From the NCBI GenBank assembly GCA_002102555.1, contig MCFL01000085.1:1-64000 (forward strand): a DNA stretch of 64,000 nucleotides, written 5' to 3'. Under the pieces are notes generated by a model. The model did not search any database. It was not told the origin of the DNA and was given only the letters and a program-made list of their open reading frames with translations. Shown in pieces: positions 20,831 to 31,310 of the stretch (its first letter is position 1; each line of letters begins with the position of its first letter). A program made the position numbers and the translations under genes. Origin of the DNA: Catenaria anguillulae PL171. Taxonomy: Eukaryota; Blastocladiomycota; Blastocladiomycetes; Blastocladiales; Catenariaceae.

Positions 20831-23821
20831 TCAGAACAAAGACATTGGCACCTCTGGCGAACCGACTGGCGTCGCCTCAGACTGCTGCTGCCCAACACTG
20901 TGGCCGTTTCCGTTCCCGCCATACCCACCCATGCCCAAGCCCAAGCCCATTCCCATTCCCATTCCCATCCCAGCGTGCGAATGCGAATGCACCGCCTCGG
21001 CCGCAAAATCCGCCGCCAACATATCCGCCACATGCCGCGCAGACATGCCGGCCGCACCCGCATCCGTGCCAGCGGGCGGCGGATGCTCCATCATCAAATC
21101 CACGCCCGCATGCCCATCATCATCTTCAAACAGCGGTGCTTCGAGCTCCATATCGGGCTCCATGACCACCTCCTCCAAAAAACTGACATCTGCGCCCGTC
21201 AAGATCAAATTCTCAAACATCTCCTCGAGATCTGTCTCGCCAATCAACATGGCACCCCGCAACTGGTTTGTGGCACGATCCTTGACCAGCTTGACGTACT
21301 CGCCCGGATGCGTCGACCGCACGAGCACCTCATACGATCCAGGGGCAAGCCCTTGGGCGTTGAACAGACCGAGCAGCACCACTTTGAAGCCAAAGAAGCG
21401 CGACACGTGTGCAAACAAGTCAAAGTGCACGTCCAGTGGGGGCGGCAGTGTGCGCCGGTCGCCTGAGGCCAAGATGACCGTGGTCGGCAACGACGTGTGT
21501 GCTGGGTGGTGCGCTTGCACGTGCGGGGCGAGCGGAAAGTGTGCGGCCGGGTTGGTGGACGGCGACACGTTGGCGGGGGCGCCAGTGGCGGCACTTGCGG
21601 GCGGACTCAATGCGTTGGCCGTGGGGAGATTGGGTGAAGGGGCGGCGGCAAGCGCGGCGGTTGAAGCAGATGGCGGTGAACCGGAACCAGACGCAGCGGT
21701 GGTGGTGGTGGTGATGGCGGCCGTGGTGCCGGTACCCGCCGCGGGAGGCTCAAACAGCGGCATGTCCTGGCCAACAAGCACAACATCTTGACCTTGCTGA
21801 CCATGCTGTGCAGCAGGCGACCCAACAACCAGCCCGGGCGGCGAAAACGGCGTCAGCATGCCGCCTGCCGTGCCCGCCGCCGCTGCTGCCGTACCAGGCA
21901 CGCTCGGCACCACGCCCACGGCACGTTCAATCAACGCATCCCTGACCATCCCACGCGCAGCCTGCAAGCCCATGAGCCGCGCTTGACTCCAAAGCCGCAT
22001 CTGGAACCAGTGTGCAGGCCTTGGGTGCCAGTCGCACGTGACACAGTCGCCCACGGCAAAGATGTCCCTGTCGGACGTGCGCATGGCCTTGTCGACTTGG
22101 ATGCCACCCGACGACGACAGAGACAGGGAGGCGGCGCGAGCAAGTTCCGAGTTGGGTTGCACACCCGTCGCGGAAATGAGAAAGTCGACGCCGTAGACTT
22201 TGTTGTTGGACAGGCGGACGTACAGCGGCCAGTCGGTTTCGGCATCCAACGCCGACGACGAAGAAAGCGCTAAAGTCGATCCAGGTGGCGCGTGTGGCAG
22301 GTGGGGGTTGGTAATGGTGCCCGTGCCCGTATGCGACGTGAGCGGCTGCGTGTGCAACATGGGTGTTGCCGGGATGGGCGATGACGAGCCCGTCGAGGAT
22401 GACGGCGACTCGGATGCTCGGGTGGCGAGCGATGCAAGGTGCGACGATGGGGAAAATGACATGGGCGGGAAATGCTTTGGCTTCTCGCCCGGTTCCAAAT
22501 CCTCGTGCGTCGTGAGCCCGAGCTGCCCCTCGCCAAACCGACCCAGGTGCGGAACAAAATGGACGCGTGGCGCTGGTTTCGGCGCAGGCTGTTCGTCCCA
22601 GTCCATGACATCCTCATCCGCTTGGGCACCAGTATCGGGTAGCGCGGGCGAGTCGTTGCCCGCGGCAGAGGCGGCAAAAGTGGGTGGCTGGCCGTCTTGC
22701 TCGTCAAGATCGTCAACAGTCAGTTCGCGAGCCAACGGGGACGTCGTTCTCGACCCTGGACTTGCACCTGGGCCAGCAGCCGCGACTCCATAACCCAGCT
22801 TTGGACTGGATCCCGCAGACAGACGCGACGCCGCCGACGTTCGCCGGCGCTTCTTGAGTCTCAAGTATTCGTCACCACCCCAGACTTGCTGCACGGTCGC
22901 CTCGGTTTCAATCACCAAGTCGCGATCCGACGCCACCACTGACGGTTTGGAGGGAACAATCAAGGACGTACGCCACACGGGACCCAGGGCCGCGCCGCCG
23001 TGCTTTTGCGCCTTACCGACTTGAGTCCCGTCGGCCTTGCGTTTCTTTGAAGCAGCCGCTGCGGCCGCAGCAGCAGCAGCAGATTTGGGCGATCCACCGT
23101 CGCCGCTGCTGCGCACGGCGAGTGCCTTTTTGAGTGGCAGTTTTGCCGTGTTGGTCGGGGCACCTCCAGATCCGCCGGGTGACAAGGAAGGTCTTTGCGG
23201 GCCACCCAAGCTCGGGCTGGGCACCAACCTGGGCGGCTGCGGCTCGTTGCGTGTAAAGAGATGTGGCATGAAAAACTGACTAGCGCCTGCGTCGAGAAAC
23301 GTGTTGCCCAAGTACGCATCCTTGATGGTCCAGACGAGGGGCACTCGGCGAATCTCGTTGAGCAGCTCAAGGGCAATGCCCCCGTTGCCCACAACCATGA
23401 CACGGCGCGCGCGCGACAGCCGCGCACACAGCTCGTCGACCGACTCAATGTCACGAATGCCAATGACGTGCGGGTGATCAACAATGACTTTAGGGCGTGC
23501 GCCCGTCGCCAAGCACAGTTTGTCGTACGGGTACTCTGTGCCCGTGTGCGTAACGAGGACCTTGCGTTGGCGGTCAATGTGAGAAATGGTGCCCTGGAGC
23601 ACGTGGAAGTTGGACTTGAGGCGATAATGTTCGAGGTCGGTGGGGACAAGGTCAAACGTTTCCGTTGTTTTCGAGATGGCTTGCACGTTGGTGACGATTT
23701 TCAGAATGCGCGACTCGGACACGAGGTAGATTTGGTCGGCTGTGGTCGAGCACAGGCGCGACAGTTCTTCGGCGCACGTGACGCCGCCGACACCGCCGCC
23801 GAGCACCACGTAGCGCACCAT
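20831..23821 (-). CDS. PYROXD1: PYROXD1-like pyridine nucleotide-disulfide oxidoreductase
   Basis: 996 aa, no intron, starting MVRYVVLGGG. An FAD-binding GGGVGG lies at residues 8-13, a KLCLATGARPK segment follows, and the NAD(P)H-binding VMVVGNGGIALELL lies near residues 140-160. IKDAYLGNTFLDAGASQFF closely follows PYROXD1. A second flavin-site segment, IFAVGDCVTCDW, comes later. The C-terminal part (FFGFKVVLLGLFNAQGL, then LIGETDLEEMFENLIL) is also diagnostic. In animals PYROXD1 protects the tRNA ligase complex from copper-driven oxidation; whether it does so here is inference. Length is about twice the animal protein (around 500 aa), owing to long Ala/Ser/Pro/Gly-rich insertions at about residues 210-290, 330-500 and 670-790 and a Gly/Met-rich tail. 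The fold-defining parts are uninterrupted. Confidence 0.88.
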   Translation of the reverse strand: MVRYVVLGGGVGGVTCAEELSRLCSTTADQIYLVSESRILKIVTNVQAISKTTETFDLVPTDLEHYRLKSNFHVLQGTISHIDRQRKVLVTHTGTEYPYDKLCLATGARPKVIVDHPHVIGIRDIESVDELCARLSRARRVMVVGNGGIALELLNEIRRVPLVWTIKDAYLGNTFLDAGASQFFMPHLFTRNEPQPPRLVPSPSLGGPQRPSLSPGGSGGAPTNTAKLPLKKALAVRSSGDGGSPKSAAAAAAAAAASKKRKADGTQVGKAQKHGGAALGPVWRTSLIVPSKPSVVASDRDLVIETEATVQQVWGGDEYLRLKKRRRTSAASRLSAGSSPKLGYGVAAAGPGASPGSRTTSPLARELTVDDLDEQDGQPPTFAASAAGNDSPALPDTGAQADEDVMDWDEQPAPKPAPRVHFVPHLGRFGEGQLGLTTHEDLEPGEKPKHFPPMSFSPSSHLASLATRASESPSSSTGSSSPIPATPMLHTQPLTSHTGTGTITNPHLPHAPPGSTLALSSSSALDAETDWPLYVRLSNNKVYGVDFLISATGVQPNSELARAASLSLSSSGGIQVDKAMRTSDRDIFAVGDCVTCDWHPRPAHWFQMRLWSQARLMGLQAARGMVRDALIERAVGVVPSVPGTAAAAAGTAGGMLTPFSPPGLVVGSPAAQHGQQGQDVVLVGQDMPLFEPPAAGTGTTAAITTTTTAASGSGSPPSASTAALAAAPSPNLPTANALSPPASAATGAPANVSPSTNPAAHFPLAPHVQAHHPAHTSLPTTVILASGDRRTLPPPLDVHFDLFAHVSRFFGFKVVLLGLFNAQGLAPGSYEVLVRSTHPGEYVKLVKDRATNQLRGAMLIGETDLEEMFENLILTGADVSFLEEVVMEPDMELEAPLFEDDDGHAGVDLMMEHPPPAGTDAGAAGMSARHVADMLAADFAAEAVHSHSHAGMGMGMGMGLGLGMGGYGGNGNGHSVGQQQSEATPVGSPEVPMSLF

Positions 23822-25201
23822 GCTTGCGAAGATGTGCCTGTGACCGTTTGAAATGATACACAAGTGCCAGTCATCAATGTCAGACCGTTGCATTTTGCGC
23901 TGCGCTCGAGTGTGGGTGGGAGGCGTACAGTCACCAATGAAGGGTCACGAGCTGTGGGCTATGGGTCAGCCAAGCGGGGTATGGGTGTTGGATGTACAAG
24001 CCAGCAACAGCCCTGCGATGGCGATGGTCTGATAGGCTGGCGGTTTGATGGACGGGCGGGGGAGATGCGCACACGACGAAGCGACGGCGGAATCGACGTA
24101 ACGTGCACGCAAGCTGGGATTGCGCAAAGTAGCCAGTGTTAGTAGGGGCAAGAGTGCTCATGGAAAGGACTTTTGATTTTGTCGGTCAAGTCAACTGTGG
24201 CGGAGCCATGGCCATGGCCGTGCCCAGTCGTTTGTATGGACGTCATGATCATGAACAGCGGATCGGATCGGATTGGTTTGGTTGCAGGCCAGGGATCGGA
24301 TCGCCCGACATGGCTGGGGACCACCGTCGCGGCGTCGCCATGAACGCACGCACACGCACACGCACATTCCGGCAATTGACCGACGAGCGGTACCTCTGCC
24401 CACCCATTGGCGGGCGCAGGGCACGGGCACCGTGCACATGCCCATGAAATGAGCGTGTAGACCTCGGACCAGCCATGGCCAGCCAGATGGTAAGGAAATG
24501 CTCATGAGCCAAAGAGAGATATGGAATGGCAGGGACCGTCGCTGGATGAGAGACTGAGCGACTGAATCCAACAACACGACCATATCCATACTGCCATCCA
24601 GTTGGGTTGGTGACCAGCTGTCTCGAGCACTTGGAACACTCGCGGGATGCCAACATGCGTCATGCGTGTACTTGATGGCGGTCGGTCGAATGCAACCCCC
24701 AACGGCAGGTGGCCGAAACCGATGAAAGAGGAGAAACAACACAAACGCAAAAGTAAAGGGCAGCGCACCTCTTTGGTGGCAATGGTTGATGGCAACACCA
24801 AATCGATTTTTGATAGTGTTGTGGTCCGCCTGAATTAAACTTGCAGTACAGGTTTTATCGAATCTGAGAACAGCTTTTTTGCAAATACACACAGCGGTTG
24901 AATTTTATCGGGGTTGCAGCAGTTTTTTGATGGGCGGAGCTGAAGCGGATCGACCGAAACAACGCCGAGAAAATTGTTCTTTTTTTTGCCCCCTTGGGCC
25001 TCCGATTTCCTTGACGCACCAACGCGTTGGTGTGCACTTGCAGTCAACATCAACGGATGCAAAGGCTGAAAAGGGGTTGCACATAGTCAAGTAAGAATCA
25101 GACTTTCCTTTGACGCACTGCTATGCATAAGAAAAAAATGATTCAGACAATAGTCAAGGCAGAAGCAGAAAAATGGAAAACAACAACAATGCAAGGTCAG
25201 A
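23822..25201. other. Intergenic, no gene supported
   Basis: 1.4 kb holding the PYROXD1 promoter and the 3' flank of the BAR-protein gene. The most open frame (minus strand, about 24191-24892) has no domain, no codon pattern like its neighbours and no conserved motif. A perfect 16-bp palindrome centred on ACGCGT lies at 25017-25032. Confidence 0.45.
25017..25032. repeat. 16-bp perfect palindrome CACCAACGCGTTGGTG
   Basis: Self-complementary over 16 bp and centred on ACGCGT, the core bound by APSES/MBF factors in yeasts. It could be a dimer-binding site or part of a transcript hairpin; its position, 170 nt past the stop codon of the BAR-protein gene, does not decide between these. Confidence 0.4.
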
Positions 25202-26098
25202 TCATCTTTGAGCGGTCATGGTTGGCCGCCTGCTTGCTGATCCGTTCCCTGCGAGTCCTTCCTTTGGAGCCTGAGGCCGGATTCGATCACATACATCCTA
25301 CGAATAGACAGAAAAACAATGTCAGTATGTCAAGTAAACCCATCACACAAGAACGATGCCAAGTAGGTACATCGACATCAGCATCGAAATCGGTCGAATT
25401 GATGAGCGCCATCAAATCCGTGTAAATCTCGAGCGATTTTGCGTGAAACTGCATCTGAGAGTAGACAAATTCTTGCATGCATGACTTGATATCGGTCACT
25501 TTCTTTAGCTCAAACCGTTCGACCGTGTCCGTGAGCGCAAGTGAGGAAGTGGTGGCTTCATGCGATGCGCCAGAAAGTTCAATGTGGCCTTGGTTCTGGA
25601 GTCGGTGAAATCGTGAGTGAGGGAGGGAGGGGTATCGGGCAAGTGCAAATGAGGGTAGCGTACAATCTTTGTCCGATTTCCGCTCTCCCTGACCTGAATG
25701 CGATCCAGCTGCAACTGTTTTTCCTGCTCCTTGCGAATCGCCACCTCCCGCACCTTCAAGTCATCCAAGACGCCATCACAAATGCTGGCATACATGCCCA
25801 AGGGTTCCCTGCACTTCAAGTTGACGCGATCCTGCATTTCCTTGCGCAGCTTTTCCACCTCGGTCACGGTTTCCGCGGCCGCCACCAAGCACGCTTTCAC
25901 GCCGGGCGTTTCGCGTTCGGCAAACACCTTCATGACATTGGCGAGTTTCTGGCCCTTTGCGCGCATGCGCTCGTGGGCGCGAAGCACCGAGGAGAAGCCG
26001 TTGCGCAAGTTGAAGAGGTTGGACTCGGAGTCGTTGACGAGCGTACGCACAAAGCGCGAGGTTTCGTCGACGCCAGTGACGGAACGTGGTGAGAGCAT
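25202..26098 (-). CDS. FAM92/CIBAR-type BAR domain protein
   Basis: Exons 25664-26098, 25371-25595, 25202-25297; introns 68 and 73 nt, all phase 0; 251 aa. Most of the protein is a coiled-coil BAR region. Matches to the FAM92 pattern include LANVMKVFAERETPGVKACL (the loop after helix 1), CREPLGMYASICDGVLDDLK (PLxxYGxxxxxxKDDLK in relatives), VERFELKKVTDIKSCMQEFV and MQFHAKSLEIYTDLMALI (cf. MLFHGKALEVYT). FAM92/CIBAR proteins bind curved membranes at the ciliary base with Cby1 in animals. Its presence fits a flagellated zoospore stage. Assignment rests on these motifs; the short basic tail (exon 3) is not conserved. Divergently oriented to the deubiquitinase, with 577 bp between start codons. 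Confidence 0.8.
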
Positions 26099-26675
26099 GA
26101 TGAAGTGTGTTTTTGGGAGAGGGCCGGATTGGAAGGCAAAGGTATCTATGCACGGATTGAGGATGATGGCCGAGATGATTTCATCAAGCAAAGTCTACTG
26201 CTTTCTAAATTTGAAGTCTGGAGCGCATGCCCATCATTTGAGAAAATTGGTGGGAATAATCCCTGCTCGTTGGTGGGAACGCATTATCCCTGCCGCCCTG
26301 CGAACAGTGACGCGTCATCAAAGAGGATCGACGCTGCTGGGATCGACGACATGGAGAACGTGATGGCACGTGCATCCTTGCCGATCCGTCGTGTCCTTCA
26401 CCTGTTGTTGTTGACAATCCATGTCAAAAAAGTGTATCCATATCCATGATGCACGTATGACTACGGAATGCAGTCGTAACCTTGTGCAACGCAACGTGCT
26501 CACTCCGATCTACAAATTGGTAATCGAATCTCGCCGACTGTCTGTCTGGAGCACATCGGTGGCGGCCGCCAATCTTCGTTCCGTCAACAACCTTCCACGA
26601 CTCTTGTCATCCCATCCACAGTACCCTACGTGCTCTGCTCGGACGCACTCTCCTCTCCTCATCGCATTGCCGAAC
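26099..26675. promoter_or_regulatory. Bidirectional intergenic region, FAM92-like / deubiquitinase
   Basis: 577 bp between divergent start codons, so promoters of both genes must lie here. No defined motif is claimed. An alternating CTGCGT/CTGCGTATGCGT stretch just downstream (26713-26755) is coding. Confidence 0.5.
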
Positions 26676-29600
26676 ATGTCACCACCGCCACCGCATGTCC
26701 ATTCACACGCACCGGCTGCTGCGTCTGCGTCTGCGTATGCGTCTGCGTATGCGACTGTCACCGCATCGTCCAAACCTGGACTGGATCACGGCTTCTCTCA
26801 TTCTCACTTGGCCCAATCTGTTCGAGTCGAGGGCCATCATCCCGTATCTCAGTCAGCTTCGACTTCTGCTGCGGACATAACCGACGATCGGGTACGCCGC
26901 ATCGCACCATGTCCTCTCTTCCTGCTGCCGGGTAGCTGACCGCCATGCTCAACAATCGTATGGTATCGTTTCTTTGCCAGCCATCCACATCCTCTTCGCT
27001 TGAAACGTCCTCTTCGTCCTCGCCCTCGTCTCATTTCACCGCACATTCAGGTTCGAGCTATGCCCGGCCAAAACCTTTGCGCTACTACCGATACAAGCTG
27101 CGGTGGCGAAATGGGGCCGATCTCACCAAACCTTATCATGCTTTCGAACTTGCCCCGTCATCATGTGCCTCTTCCGCGCTGCCATTTCCGCCCCCGCCAC
27201 CTGTACCGGACACGCTTGATTTGCACCAATTCTTCTACATTGATCCTGCATCAAACCCCCCTTCTTCACCTATCGATACCGTCGCTCCTTCTTCCTATGC
27301 CTCCGCCTCCGCCTCCGCTTCTGCTGCAACATTTACACAACCCAAGACTGTCATTGCAACTCTGCCACCTTCAACAAGCACGGCCGCACCTGCAAACCTG
27401 AGATCACCTTCCCGCGGAAGAAATCAGCCTCCTACCGCAGTTTCTTCAACACCTGCCTCCACGCCCTCAGCACCAACTGATGCTGTTGCAGCGAGCCCAA
27501 TGAATAAACCTGTGTCTCGTTCGCGGTCCCGCGCAAAGCAACAACACACCGCTCAGCCAACACCCACCCCACCACCTGTTCCGCTGATCCCGCCTGTGCA
27601 AGCCCTCGCTGCAGCTCAACAGTCTGCACCCCCCGCCAAACCCGCGTTAGGGTTTACCTGGGCAAAAGTGGCCGCACAAACGACCACTCATCCGCCGGGG
27701 AGATCACCGGCCAATGCAGCGCCAGCATCCGTTGTCAAGCCACCGCCACCCGCGACCACGGTTGCCAACGATTTCCCGGTTATTGAATCTACTGCATCCA
27801 CGCCTGTGCCAGTACATGCACACAAACCTGGCGCTGGTGCATGGACCAATTCCATGTCAGCATCCAAGGCAACGACAACGTCGCTGTCCACATCGACCAC
27901 AGTCACTGTTAACGCACTCCCATCCAAATCGCAATCGTCGACAGCCGCGACCACGCCCACCAAGCGCACCGCGACGGTTCCAGATTTCACACCCACATCG
28001 ATGCTGCAGTTCATGCAACCGGATTACTCTCGCCCAACAACTCCGGAACCCGTCCCGCCTGTTGCCCAGCCTGCGCGAAACGCATCGCCAACCCCGACTC
28101 GACGCGCTCCTGTTGAGGAACAAGCAGCAGATCAAGCTGCCAATGGACACGCTCGCCCGCTTCCGTCCACGCCACCTGCACCATCCGCGTCATCATCGGC
28201 AAATGTAGAAAAGAAGGACGACGAGAAGTCAAGGGACGGGTCCCCAACACCAACAGCACCACGTGCTGCACCCACAGCTCCATTCTCATGGGCAGCGGCC
28301 GCAGCGGGTCCACAACCGAAACCGCCATCGACTCCGTCGCCGCCCGCGCCCGTTTTCACAGCCACAGTGTCAGCCGCCGGGCCCACCATCGAGGTGACAA
28401 CACCGACACCCACGTCTGCGGCTCCGTCGGAGCAAGCCACCCCCGTTGCACCCACCACGACCTCAACAACGCAATCCACACCCACGCCTGCCGCACCATC
28501 AGCCGACGCCGTGGCTGAGCCGCCCACGAAACCCAAACCAAAACAAGTGACATCATGGGCGGCGCTCTTTGACTCTGGATCCAAACCTACCGCTGCACCC
28601 ACATCCACGTCCACGGCTGCCGCATCATCGACAGCGGGCGGGCTCGTGTCACTGGGCGACCTAGCTACCGCATATGTGCACGACTATGTGGGCGGCACGC
28701 CGCACGCGCGCGGGCTTGTCAACAATGGCAACATGTGCTTCCTCAATGTGATTTTGCAGCCGCTGATTCATTGCCCGCCGTTCCGCAACTTGCTGCGTGC
28801 CGTCAACAAGCGCGTGGTTGCAAAGATCGGCGGCGACGATGGTGGCGGCGACGCCAAGTTGATTGAGGCGTTTGTGGCGTTCATGGGCGAGTATCTGGGT
28901 GGTGGCGGCGGCGACCAGGACGTTGAGCAGGGCGATCCGTTGGTGCCTGAGCCCATTTACGATGTGGTCCGGGCGACAAAGTCGCGGGCACTGGTCAAGG
29001 GCCGGCAAGAGGATGCAGAAGAGTTTCTCGGGTTTTTGCTCGATGGACTGCACGATGAATTTGTCAAGGCCATCAAGCAGGCCGACGAGGTCAAGCAGCG
29101 CAAGGCGGCGCTGTCGCGAACGGGCTCGGCCGAGGACGTTGGCGTTAACGGCAATGGTAACGGCAACGAGTGGCTCGAGGTGGGCACAAAGCATCGCACG
29201 GCAGTCACGCGCACCATAGCAGCAACCGAGTCGCCCATCAGCTCGCTGTTCACTGGCCGCATTCGATCCACGCTGCGTGTCCCTGGTCATAAGGATTCCG
29301 TCACGAGCGAGCCGTTCCAGTCGCTGCCGCTCGACATTTCACCCGACCATGTCCTTTCGGTGCCCGATGCGTTGCACGAGATTATCCGGCCAGAGACTAT
29401 TTCCGAGTATCCGCTGCCGGGCGGGCGTGGGGTCGTCGACGGGGTCACCAAGCAAGCAAAGCTCGAGCGCGTGCCACCCATCTTGATCATGCATTTGAAA
29501 CGGTTCCTGTTTGACGCAGCGCGCGGGGATACGGTCAAGGTGACAAAGCACGTGGACGTGCCCATGACGTTAGAGCTCGAGCCGCGATTGTGGGCAGACA

Positions 29601-30619
29601 AGGTCCGGCATCAAGCGCGTGCCATGTCGTCGTCGTCGTCGTCCGGCAGTGCCATGGGTGTGACGCCAAGGTCGCGCACCCCCTCGCCCGTGCGTCCGTC
29701 GGGCGGGGCATTGTCGCCCACCCGCTTTTCTGCGCTCGCACCCCCATCACACACGCACCTTCCGCTGCCCTCGGCGTCTCAAACGCCGGCATCTCCTGGT
29801 GGATCCGCGGGCACGGGCATTGGCCCGCACTCGCATTACCGACTGTTTGCCATCGTGTACCACCACGGGCGCGCGGCCAATGGCGGGCATTACACGTGCG
29901 ATGTCCTCGAGTCGCCAAAGGAGGGCATGTGGGTGCGCATGGATGACACGGAGCTGCAGAGGGTCACGACGGCCGAGGTGGTCCAGCACAAGCACGATCG
30001 CGAACCATACTTGTTGTTTTACGAGTGCGCTGAGCTTGTCGAGCGGGTCGACCGGCCACGTGGGAGGGCAGTGGGCAAGCCGCCAGCAGCCAGGGCAAAG
30101 AGTGCTGGGTCGCGTGCGTCGAGTGTGGGTGCGCAGGGCAAGGGCAGGGTGAATGGGTTGGCCAGTAAGGTCGGCGTAGAACCGGCAGCACCTGCCTCGG
30201 CTACCCCTGTGTCGACAACACCGGTATCCGTGTCAGCACCCACGGCAGCCGCCTCAGCCGCAGCCGTCGCGCCTCCCGCGCCTGTTGCAACGTCCGTGGA
30301 TGCTGAAGCATCCACGCTGACGGCACTCAAGGACGAACAAGCGGATGTGGATCGCGCAATTGCTGCGTCGCTTGCAGACTCGGGTCTGTTCCCGCCGCCC
30401 CCGCCATCGCCGCCGTCGCCGCGACCGAACGAGGCCGAGGAGGAGATGCCGTTCATGCCAGTGGCAGCGAAGAAGCAAAAGGCCAAGCCGGCGCCGCAAG
30501 CGCACGGTAGAGGACGTGGGTCGTCGTCTGGCGGAGGGCGTGGAGGTACATCAGGAAATGCGGGCAGGGGAGCGGGGCGAGGGTCGAGTAGGGGAAAACG
30601 GACAGGCGGCGCGACCTGA
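26676..30619 (+). CDS. Ubiquitin carboxyl-terminal hydrolase, USP10/Ubp3-like
   Basis: Exons 26676-26891 and 26981-30619, 89-nt phase-0 intron; 1284 aa. Residues 1-620 are low complexity (Pro/Ser/Thr/Ala). The USP catalytic domain spans about 640-1085: Cys box RGLVNNGNMCFLNVILQPLI (Cys about 658), DAEEFLGFLLDGLHDEFV (QEDAxEFL), PFQSLPLDI, PPILIMHLKRFLFD, and His box ANGGHYTCDVL (His about 1042) followed by WVRMDDTELQRV and REPYLLFYE. The RGLxNNGNMCFLN form and the long disordered N-terminus fit USP10/Ubp3, a cytoplasmic deubiquitinase that partners G3BP/Bre5 in vesicle traffic, ribophagy and stress-granule biology. An Ala/Ser-rich insertion splits the domain between the KRF and His boxes (about 955-1020). 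The C-terminus contains a UIM-like VDRAIAASLADSGLF and an RG-rich tail. Confidence 0.9.
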
Positions 30620-31310
30620 TGGTAGGTATGTGCGCCAGTGTATGATTTGATATCTCGTTTGTAGTTTTGTTATTGATAGTTGGAGTGTGCTATTACTGTT
30701 TCCTTTTGTTTGTTTTGTTTTGTTTGATTGTTTTTGACATAGTTGTGTATCTTTGCCCATTCATAACAAATTCACACACACACGCACACACATAAGCATC
30801 CACCTGCTCTTGGTTAGTCTTTCGTGAATGGAGTCTGCTTTGGTTCCGCCCTCCCCCGCCACTGGCAATCGATGTTGTCACAAAAGGTCACGATAGTGAA
30901 CTATACTGACGGAATGCATTCCACGGCCAATATGATGGATGCGGCAAAGAAGAGAAAAAGAAGAGGTAAAGAAGAGGACAAGACAGGTGCGAGAGGGGTC
31001 GACCGCCGGTCAGGAGCGGTAATGCGGCTTCGCCGTTGCTCATGAAGGAGAGAGCCAAATCCGATGGGTAAATCCGGCAAGACACCCAAATCATGCGTTG
31101 ACTGGCGTCGACGTGTGCATCGAGTGTTTGCGTTGTACTTCAAGCAGGTAAGCAGGCGTCGGTGTTCGCACCTGACAAGTACAGACGCGACGACATGATG
31201 CCTAACTGTGTGGTCAATCACAAGCACACAGTCCATGACATGCCACATCCAGCAATCGCCGCCACACTTCGACGTCGGGCCTGTTCCTGTATCCGCAATT
31301 CTGCCTCGGC
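30620..31310. other. Intergenic with CA microsatellite
   Basis: 3' flank of the deubiquitinase and 5' flank of seven-TM copy D. A CA repeat with one interruption occurs at about 30773-30792, and T-rich stretches at 30640-30735. No gene seen. Confidence 0.5.
30773..30792. repeat. CA dinucleotide microsatellite
   Basis: CA repeat with one G interruption, downstream of the deubiquitinase stop codon. Confidence 0.85.

Noticed and set aside
24191-24892. A 233-codon minus-strand open frame as a gene
   Set aside because: Cys/Arg/His-rich mixture without domain or conserved motif, no supporting splice sites, in a plausible promoter region.
24879-25062. T-runs resembling an Sm site with a following hairpin, as a possible snRNA
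   Set aside because: No recognisable snRNA sequence signature; the T-runs and the palindrome are too far apart to form a defined class.
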